A stretch of DNA of 64,000 bases. It comes from an uncultured Clostridia bacterium (GTDB taxonomy: Bacteria; Bacillota; Clostridia; Christensenellales; Borkfalkiaceae). The notes beneath the pieces are model-generated. The model was given only the letters and a program-made list of their open reading frames with translations, was not told where the DNA came from and did not search any database. The position numbers and the translations under genes were made by a program. This document shows, piece by piece, positions 58,767 to 64,000 of this stretch. The stretch is taken from positions 124,001-188,000 of the forward strand of contig CAKQWM010000004.1 of NCBI GenBank assembly GCA_934278995.1, written 5' to 3'. Positions within the stretch are counted from its first letter, which is position 1, and each line of letters begins with the position of its first letter.

Positions 58767-59888
58767 CTTGAGTGCAACGCCTTTAAACGATAAAACGTCG
58801 GAATCGTAGTTTTGTAAATTGATTTGTTTTTTTCTGTTTATTTTTACCGCCTCGCTTAATAAGTCGGTCAATAGGTCGGTTAAACCACTTAAAGTGTTGT
58901 AAAAAAGATAATACGCCAAACTACCGGGGATAGAATTGATTTCGTTTAAATAAACCGTTTCGTCTTTGATAAGAAAATCCGCGCGTATTACGGAGGAAAA
59001 ATTACAGCCTATATACATTCTTTTCGTAACGGCTTTTACTTCGTCCGATATTTTTTTGCTTACCTTTGCAGGAAACTCTCTTTCGGGAGTGTTTCCCTTT
59101 CCGCCGGAATATTTGTCGTAAAACGTCAATATTTCGTGCGCGCTTACGGGTTTTTCGAGTTCGCTTATCATAACGTTCCCGTTTTTTTCATAAGCGGCGC
59201 AATTTAACTCCGTATAACCGTCGATATATTTTTCGACTATTGCTTTTTCGTCGTAACTAAGCGCCGTAACGAGCGACTTAAATAGTTCGTTGCCGTCTTT
59301 CGCAACAGAAATACCTATCGACGAACCCGTTCCGCACGGCTTTACGATTAACGGATATTTCAAACGCTTTTCCAAAGAAAAGATAATTTCTTCGCTTTTT
59401 TTATAAAATTCGTCGCGCTTAACAATAGCGTAATCGACCACTTGTACGCCGAAATTTTTCGCCGCCGTTTTAGTAAGCGCTTTATCCATGGCTATCCTTG
59501 CCGAAAAGGCGTCTGTACCGACGCAAGGCACACCGCAAAGTTCAAAAAATGCCCCTATAGTACCGTTTTCGCCCATTCCGCCGTGCATACAGTTGACGGC
59601 GCCCGACACAGAAAACAGAGGTTTATTGTTTTTATATCTTCTTAAAACGTTTTCGCCGGGGACGATATTTACCCTCAGAAGTTTCCTTTCGTCGTACGAT
59701 TTGAAAAAGCCGAGATTATATAATTTATCGCCCGTAAACCATTCCCCTTTTTTGCTTACGTATATGGGAACGGGGCTGAATTTCGTTTTATCGAGGCAAT
59801 TTAAACATAAAATTCCCGTAATTACCGAAACGTCGTGTTCGGGCGAAATTCCGCCGAAAATAACGATTATTTTTTTCAAAAAAAACAC
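58761..59888 (-). CDS. ddl: D-alanine--D-alanine ligase
   Basis: This ATP-grasp ligase of about 375 residues makes the D-Ala-D-Ala dipeptide for peptidoglycan. IIVIFGGISPEHDVSVITG is the N-terminal motif (catalytic Glu), MHGGMGENGTIGAFFELCGV follows, PLIVKPCGTGSSIGISV is the ATP-grasp loop and NEINSIPGSLAYYLF the metal and Ser site. The start is GTG at 59888, or TTG at 59879 using AGGTG as ribosome site. Both lie in the arm of a long hairpin. It is in the order murF-ddl. Confidence 0.95.
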   Translation of the reverse strand: MFFLKKIIVIFGGISPEHDVSVITGILCLNCLDKTKFSPVPIYVSKKGEWFTGDKLYNLGFFKSYDERKLLRVNIVPGENVLRRYKNNKPLFSVSGAVNCMHGGMGENGTIGAFFELCGVPCVGTDAFSARIAMDKALTKTAAKNFGVQVVDYAIVKRDEFYKKSEEIIFSLEKRLKYPLIVKPCGTGSSIGISVAKDGNELFKSLVTALSYDEKAIVEKYIDGYTELNCAAYEKNGNVMISELEKPVSAHEILTFYDKYSGGKGNTPEREFPAKVSKKISDEVKAVTKRMYIGCNFSSVIRADFLIKDETVYLNEINSIPGSLAYYLFYNTLSGLTDLLTDLLSEAVKINRKKQINLQNYDSDVLSFKGVALKK

Positions 59889-59954
59889 CTGTAAACTATT
59901 TTCTCTTAAGCGTTTCGTCGGAATGACCGCTTCGTCTTAAGTATAGTTTACAGG
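59879..59954 (-). promoter_or_regulatory. Long hairpin between murF and ddl
   Basis: CCTGTAAACTAT (59888-59899) and ATAGTTTACAGG (59943-59954) form a perfect 12-base stem, with inner pairs AAGCG / CGCTT and TTAAG / CTTAA. On the minus strand TGTTTTTTTG follows. The arm contains the ddl ribosome site, so it may act as terminator/attenuator or as a translation switch. Confidence 0.65.
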
Positions 59955-59979
59955 CGTTAAACCGCAAATTCTATCTGAT

Positions 59980-61674
59980 TTATAAAAATTTATCCGGCAA
60001 ATCGTTTTCAAACAATACGACGTCGCCCTCCGAAGAAATTTCGGATAAATGTTTTATCGCTTCGTCGAGGCTCGATACGATTTTTATGTTTTCGTAAGGA
60101 AAATCCTCGTCTAAAAGTCCGTCCCGAATCTTATACGCGTTGGGTTTTCCGACGATTATGGCGTAATCGGCAACTTTGGCAAGCCTTCTGCCGAAGCGGA
60201 AATTTTCCAGATCTTCCATTCTGCCGAGTTCCACAAGCCCCGGCGTTATGACTATTTTTCTGCCGTGAAATCCTGCAAACACGTCGAGCGCCGCTATGGT
60301 TCCTTCAACGTTGGAATTATAACTGTCGTCGATTATAATCATGCCTTTTTCGTTTTTCATGACTTCGAGCCTATGTCTTATAGGCTTTATAAGCGCAATG
60401 CCTTGCGCTATTTCTTCAAGGCTTAACCCGAGTTCGTAAGAAGCCGATGCCGCAAGCATAATGTTCGATACGTTGTGTTTGCCTATAAGCACGGTGGATA
60501 CTTTCAACTTTTTATCGCCGTCGCATAACCGAAAAACGCTTCCCGTAACGTCGGTTTCTACGTCTTCGCAGTAAAGTCGGGTGATTCTTTCCTTATCGAC
60601 GCCTGCGCAAATCACTTTTACTTTGCCGTCGCGTTTCGCTCTTTCGCTGAGCCTGTAAGTGTTTTCGCTGTCGATGTCGAAAATCACCGTTCCTCCCTCT
60701 TTTACTCCTTTAACGAGTTCGTATTTTGTATTCAAAATCGCGTCCTGAGTTCCGAAAGTTTCGAGATGCTGATTGCCTATCCCCGTTAAAATACCGTAAT
60801 CGGGGCGTACTATGTCAGTGAGTTCTTTAATTTCGCCCGACCTTCTTGCTCCCATTTCGGCAATAAACACGTCCTGCGTGCCGTCGTAACGGCGCACGCT
60901 TTTACATATACCCATCGGCGTGTTATAAGATGCCGGCGTTGACAAAACGTTATATTTTACCGATAAAATCGTTCTTAAAATTTCTTTGACGGAAGTTTTT
61001 CCGTAACTCCCGGTAAGCCCTATTTTTATAAGGTTATCGGCTTCTTCCAAAGTCTTTGCCGCCCGACGGACGTATTTACGATTGTTTGCGTTTTCAAACG
61101 GTTTATTGATAAAATCGGCAAATTCCACTATTACGGGTATCATCAGAGGCGTGATACACAAAATCCCGAAGCGGACGTCCAAAAAATACGTGTTTTCCAT
61201 AAAAACGTAACCGAGCATCTGCATTACGGTCAAAACGAGGACTGAAAAACAAAAATACAAAACGGCAAAAGTCGCCATAAGTCTTACGGCGCGCGACGTC
61301 AATACAAGGCGCGATTTCTGCTTTCTTTTAAAATCGAAGTGAACGTAAATTATCGCAAAAAAAGCGTAAAAAACAAATCCGACGTAAGAATTCCATTGAT
61401 TTTGAGTATATGAAAACCCGACGCTGAAAAGTAAGTACGCCATAAAAGAAAGCATTGCCATCATGCAAAGCCTTGTAATATAAATATTGTCGCGTCGGAA
61501 CGTCCATTTGTCGTAAGACGCTCTCACGTAGCCCGTGCTTTGCATTATTTGCATGAACTTTCTCGAAATAACGCACGCGAAAACGGTATTGACAAGCGAG
61601 GCAACGAAAGCAAACAAAACGTATTCGGTTCCGAATATCGTATCAAACGACGTCACATCGTTATAATTTATCAT
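59980..61674 (-). CDS. murF: UDP-N-acetylmuramoyl-tripeptide--D-Ala-D-Ala ligase with N-terminal membrane domain
   Basis: MurF adds D-Ala-D-Ala to the muramoyl tripeptide. Residues 1-200 hold about five membrane segments. The Mur ligase fold follows: P-loop GLTGSYGKTSVKEIL (near 216), STPASYNTPMGICKSVR, IAEMGARRSGEIKELTDIV, ILTGIGNQHLETFGT, and IIIDDSYNSNVEG. The end FENDLPDKF is typical of MurF. Standard MurF has about 450 residues; the membrane-fused form (564) is known in clostridia. It overlaps the hydrolase stop by four bases. Confidence 0.85.
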   Translation of the reverse strand: MINYNDVTSFDTIFGTEYVLFAFVASLVNTVFACVISRKFMQIMQSTGYVRASYDKWTFRRDNIYITRLCMMAMLSFMAYLLFSVGFSYTQNQWNSYVGFVFYAFFAIIYVHFDFKRKQKSRLVLTSRAVRLMATFAVLYFCFSVLVLTVMQMLGYVFMENTYFLDVRFGILCITPLMIPVIVEFADFINKPFENANNRKYVRRAAKTLEEADNLIKIGLTGSYGKTSVKEILRTILSVKYNVLSTPASYNTPMGICKSVRRYDGTQDVFIAEMGARRSGEIKELTDIVRPDYGILTGIGNQHLETFGTQDAILNTKYELVKGVKEGGTVIFDIDSENTYRLSERAKRDGKVKVICAGVDKERITRLYCEDVETDVTGSVFRLCDGDKKLKVSTVLIGKHNVSNIMLAASASYELGLSLEEIAQGIALIKPIRHRLEVMKNEKGMIIIDDSYNSNVEGTIAALDVFAGFHGRKIVITPGLVELGRMEDLENFRFGRRLAKVADYAIIVGKPNAYKIRDGLLDEDFPYENIKIVSSLDEAIKHLSEISSEGDVVLFENDLPDKFL

Positions 61675-62327
61675 CGCAATAAAAATTCCTTTACTATAAT
61701 ATTGAAAGACGTGTAATCGTCTATGAAAGCATAATGACCGCCATTTATAAAAACGAGTTCGCTGTCTTTTATTCCTTTATGAAAACGCTTCGCCATATAC
61801 TTTGGCGTAACCGTATCGCGGGTTCCCTCTACAATAAGCGTTTTCCTTGTTACGTCTTTAAGTTTGTAATCAAGATGTTCGTTAACTATTTTTATAAAAC
61901 TTTGTCTGTTGTAAAGGGGCATGTTTTCTATCCCGTTTTTATTTACTTTTAAACTGAATTTTTTAGCCAAACTTTCGCCAAATATGCGTTTAATCGACTT
62001 ATAGCCCCACTTTTTTAAATAAAAAGACGCGCTGAATCTTGGCTTTAAACCCGCTGCGCCCGTAAAAACAATTTTATTGAAGTTATACGGCGACATTTTT
62101 AAAACTATCCTTGCGCCGAAGGAATGGGCTATAACGGAAAAATCGCTCTCGCCTGTTTTTAGAATAAACTCTTTAACAATCGCGCAATAATCGTCGAGCG
62201 AATACGCCGACGGGAGCGGTTTTTTAAAGCCCGGCAAGTCCGGAGCGTAAACTCTGAAACAATCGGAAAACTTGTCTAACTGATAGTAAAAACTTTCTTT
62301 TGACGAACCGTAGCCGTGCAAAAACAA
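61671..62327 (-). CDS. Alpha/beta hydrolase
   Basis: This protein has LFLHGYGSS (oxyanion region), the nucleophile elbow IAHSFGARI (Ser in GHSxG-like context), EGTRDTVTP (Asp) and NGGHYAFID (His), so the catalytic triad is complete. The only canonical start is TTG at 62327, but this cuts off the first strand. Upstream codons in the same frame encode KIVIDINGLSTYVNGRGAPL, which matches a normal hydrolase N-terminus and runs back to the rimI stop codon. Repeat copy 21 lies in the gene, read as WGYKSIKRIF. The substrate is unknown. Confidence 0.8.
   Translation of the reverse strand: MFLHGYGSSKESFYYQLDKFSDCFRVYAPDLPGFKKPLPSAYSLDDYCAIVKEFILKTGESDFSVIAHSFGARIVLKMSPYNFNKIVFTGAAGLKPRFSASFYLKKWGYKSIKRIFGESLAKKFSLKVNKNGIENMPLYNRQSFIKIVNEHLDYKLKDVTRKTLIVEGTRDTVTPKYMAKRFHKGIKDSELVFINGGHYAFIDDYTSFNIIVKEFLLR
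61990..62015 (+). repeat. TATA-centred dispersed repeat, copy 21 (coding)
   Basis: Class 2 copy: TTTAATCGACT, TATA, GCCCCAC, TTTTT. It lies antisense in the hydrolase gene and encodes YKSIK, the same peptide as copy 8 in hprK. Confidence 0.7.
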
Positions 62328-62387
62328 CAGCGGCGCGCCCCGTCCGTTTACATACGTGGAAAGCCCGTTAATATCGATAACTATTTT
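62328..62387 (-). other. Coding-like extension of the hydrolase up to the rimI stop
   Basis: Nineteen or twenty in-frame codons between the rimI TAA (62388-62390) and the TTG start have no canonical start. GAGG lies eight bases before an ATA at 62384. Non-canonical initiation, rimI stop read-through, or a point mutation could each explain it. The region also contains AACGGGCTT, the left word of the dispersed repeat. Confidence 0.6.
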
Positions 62388-62822
62388 TTAAGCCTCTACC
62401 GAATACGATAATAAAAAAGCGTCTTCGCCGTCGGGATAATATCCCTTTCTTTCTCCGTCAAACTTAAAGCCCGATTTTAAGTATAATCCTATCGCCGCCG
62501 AATTTGATTTTCTGACTTCTAAAAATATCTTATCCGCAGAATATTTTATCGCCGTCTCTTTCGCCTTTTCGATAAGCGCCGTGCCGAAGCCTTTGTTTCT
62601 TTCGGTTTTTTTTACGGCGATATTTATAATTTCAAACACGTATTTTGTGGCGATAACCGACATATAGCCCGATATTTCGTCGTTTTCGGTTATCACGTAA
62701 TTTTTATATACGGGTGAAAGAAACAAGTCGTAAAACATTTTTTCCGTCCAAGGATCGGAAAAACTTTCGCGTTCTATTTTTGCAACCATACTAACGTCGT
62801 CAACGGTCATTTCCCGTATCAT
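62388..62822 (-). CDS. rimI: Ribosomal protein alanine N-acetyltransferase RimI
   Basis: This 144-residue GNAT enzyme has MTVDDVSMVAKIERESFSDP, the acetyl-CoA motif IAVKKTERNKGFGTALIEKA (Q/RxxGxG/A as RNKGFG), and LEVRKSNSAAIGLYLKSGF. It acetylates the N-terminus of S18. It overlaps tsaB by four bases in the order tsaE-tsaB-rimI. Confidence 0.93.
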   Translation of the reverse strand: MIREMTVDDVSMVAKIERESFSDPWTEKMFYDLFLSPVYKNYVITENDEISGYMSVIATKYVFEIINIAVKKTERNKGFGTALIEKAKETAIKYSADKIFLEVRKSNSAAIGLYLKSGFKFDGERKGYYPDGEDAFLLSYSVEA

Positions 62823-63427
62823 TTACGCCCTTCCTCCGCCTGAGAAAGCCTTAAATAGAAAGGATGCAAACTATCGACGTCGTACGATACGCGCGCAAGA
62901 TTTTTTTCGATTGCGCAAATCAAACCCTCTGATACGTCAACGATTTTAGCGTCGATACCTTCAAGCGGGGTTGCAGAAACCGTTTTATATTCCTTTTGAA
63001 GATCGATAAGTTTTTCTTTTGAAATATACTCGGGTTGAAAAGTAACTACGTCGCCGGTATATCCTTGCACGTAATAATGATCGTGCTTTGCGTCTATAAC
63101 GGCAAGGCGCTTTCCTATTTCAGTATATGCCAAAGTTTCCAAAGTTGTAACGGGCAAAACGGGTTTTGAATAAGCGTCCGCAAACCCCTTTACGGTCGAT
63201 ACGCCTATCCTTATTCCCGTAAACGAACCCGGCCCCGTGGCGCAAGCGAAAAAATCGACGTCCTTTAAATTCAATCCCGTTTCATCCGACATTTCTTCTA
63301 TGGCGGGCATCAACGTAACCGAATGTTTTACACCGGGTATTTTTTCGTTACGGCGAAGGATTTTATCGTCGTTTTTCATGACGATAACGAGATAATCTCC
63401 GCTCGTGTCTATCGCAAGATACTTCAT
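62819..63427 (-). CDS. tsaB: tRNA threonylcarbamoyladenosine biosynthesis protein TsaB
   Basis: This 202-residue protein has LAIDTSGDYLVIVMKNDDKI, VKHSVTLMPAIEEM and FACATGPGSFTGIRIGVSTV, the TsaB hallmarks. With TsaD, TsaE and TsaC it makes t6A37 of tRNAs that read ANN codons. tsaD is not in the window. It overlaps tsaE and rimI by four bases each. Confidence 0.95.
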   Translation of the reverse strand: MKYLAIDTSGDYLVIVMKNDDKILRRNEKIPGVKHSVTLMPAIEEMSDETGLNLKDVDFFACATGPGSFTGIRIGVSTVKGFADAYSKPVLPVTTLETLAYTEIGKRLAVIDAKHDHYYVQGYTGDVVTFQPEYISKEKLIDLQKEYKTVSATPLEGIDAKIVDVSEGLICAIEKNLARVSYDVDSLHPFYLRLSQAEEGRK

Positions 63428-63822
63428 ATTATAATTATCCTCTTTTTTTCGCCGAGCGATTTTATCGTTACCCTTTTACAATTCGCTGGTAAAACCGATT
63501 TTATGTTTTCCGCCCATTCTATAAGGCAAATACCGCCCGCTTCAAAGTAGTCGGTAAGGCCGAGATTTATCGCCTGATTGCCGTCACGCAACCTGTAACA
63601 ATCGTAATGATATAAAATTCCGTCGTAATCGTTCATATACGCGTAAGTCGGGCTTACGACGTTTGCCGTTATTCCCAAACCCGCCGCGACGCCTTTGGAA
63701 AACACCGTTTTACCGGCTCCCATATCGCCGTCTAATATAACCACGTCGTTTTTTTTCAGCGTCTTAGCGTAATTTTCGGCAATTTTAACGGTTTCTTCGG
63801 GAGAATTCGATATATATTCCAT
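63424..63822 (-). CDS. tsaE: tRNA threonylcarbamoyladenosine biosynthesis ATPase TsaE
   Basis: This 132-residue ATPase has the Walker A motif LDGDMGAGKTVFSKGVAAGL near residue 31, VSPTYAYMNDY, YHYDCYRL and CLIEWAENI, the standard TsaE motifs. It drives the t6A cycle with TsaB/TsaD. No ribosome site is clear before the ATG. Confidence 0.95.
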   Translation of the reverse strand: MEYISNSPEETVKIAENYAKTLKKNDVVILDGDMGAGKTVFSKGVAAGLGITANVVSPTYAYMNDYDGILYHYDCYRLRDGNQAINLGLTDYFEAGGICLIEWAENIKSVLPANCKRVTIKSLGEKKRIIII

Positions 63823-63841
63823 AATTTTTCAAAAAATCGTT

Positions 63842-64000
63842 TCAGTCGCCTATTCTGTTTATCAAACCGCTTAGCGACTTATAAAGTAAAAACGTAATGA
63901 CCGACGCTATAAGCCCCCTTAAAAGGTTAAACGGAAGCACCGCGCCCAAAGCGTAATAAACATAAAAGTTATCGGACGTAACGCCGAAAGACGGAGGACA
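63842..64000 (-). CDS. C-terminal end of an ECF transporter S component (partial)
   Basis: The last 52 codons of a minus-strand gene enter from the right edge. They encode a membrane protein end, FYVYYALGAVLPFNLLRGLI followed by ASVITFLLYKSLSGLINRIG. The (L/I)PFNL(I/L)(K/R)G motif with a final helix is typical of ECF-type S components such as RibU. The ligand cannot be told from this piece. Confidence 0.65.
   Translation of the reverse strand, partial: CPPSFGVTSDNFYVYYALGAVLPFNLLRGLIASVITFLLYKSLSGLINRIGD
63902..63920 (-). repeat. Degenerate copy of the dispersed repeat
   Basis: GGGGGCT, TATA, GCGTCG: only the core is kept. It is read as RGLIAS in the partial ECF gene. Confidence 0.3.

Noticed and set aside
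6141..62015. Dispersed repeat as CRISPR, REP/MITE or transposon end
   Set aside because: Copies are single, spaced by kilobases, variable in the right half, without target duplications or transposase, and sit inside genes without apparent insertion.

Overview
The window looks like one stretch of core chromosome from a clostridial-type member of the Bacillota (low to moderate GC). The evidence is gene content and order: ftsK-rimO-pgsA-cinA-recA with rny nearby, rsmD-coaD-ylbJ, uvrC-hprK, pepP-efp, rplU-rpmA with a Bacillota-type L27 presequence, a sporulation membrane gene (ylbJ), a class A RNase P RNA, and consensus TTGACA/TATAAT promoters. Strong AGGAGG-type ribosome sites precede many genes. 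I see no phage, plasmid, transposase, CRISPR array or tRNA gene. A finer taxonomic guess (an uncultured gut Clostridia lineage) would be inference only.

Layout. 1-6.1 kb: end of a large membrane-anchored surface protein, a CvpA-like membrane protein, and an SPFH / ribbon-helix-helix / membrane-protein operon. 6.2-14.2 kb: two HGSNAT-like (DUF1624) membrane acyltransferases, plsX, a TIGR04076 protein, an O-antigen-ligase-like protein, two tandem DHH phosphoesterases and surE. 14.5-17.1 kb: an amino-acid ABC transporter whose binding protein is circularly permuted. 17.5-24.3 kb: SGNH hydrolase, rarA, ylbJ, coaD, rsmD, hprK, uvrC. 24.4-35.4 kb: rny, cysE, recA, cinA, pgsA, rimO, ftsK, acpP. 35.4-48.1 kb: tex and a complete glycogen operon (glgB-glgC-glgD-glgA-glgP-GH13). 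48.3-54.8 kb: EF-P with its probable aminopentanone reductase and pepP, a radical-SAM DNA-repair pair, an Ogg-type glycosylase, and rpmA/rplU with an L21 leader. 54.8-64 kb: a small helical protein, a large lineage-specific lipoprotein, rnpB, ddl, murF, an alpha/beta hydrolase, rimI, tsaB, tsaE and the end of an ECF-transporter S component.

The most unusual signal is not a gene. A short repeat of about 25 bp, centred on TATA, occurs at least 22 times, on both strands in equal number (11 and 11) and about once per 3 kb. It has two word classes, TAAC(G/A)GGCT-TATA and TAATCGAC(C/T)-TATA. Each is followed by a GC-rich hexamer and usually a T run. It lies between genes, where it often supplies one arm or the loop of a hairpin or terminator, and inside at least eight unrelated coding sequences in several reading frames without obvious damage. 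This resembles the distribution of DNA uptake or other protein-recognised genome-wide motifs more than that of a mobile element. The 3' end of rnpB carries a near match.

Other points to check: the permuted substrate-binding protein; an alpha/beta hydrolase lying in frame behind the rimI stop codon without a normal start; a hairpin that covers the ddl ribosome site; a CinA with a degenerate N-domain; an L27 presequence without an adjacent prp gene; and a palindromic operator pair in front of the SPFH operon.
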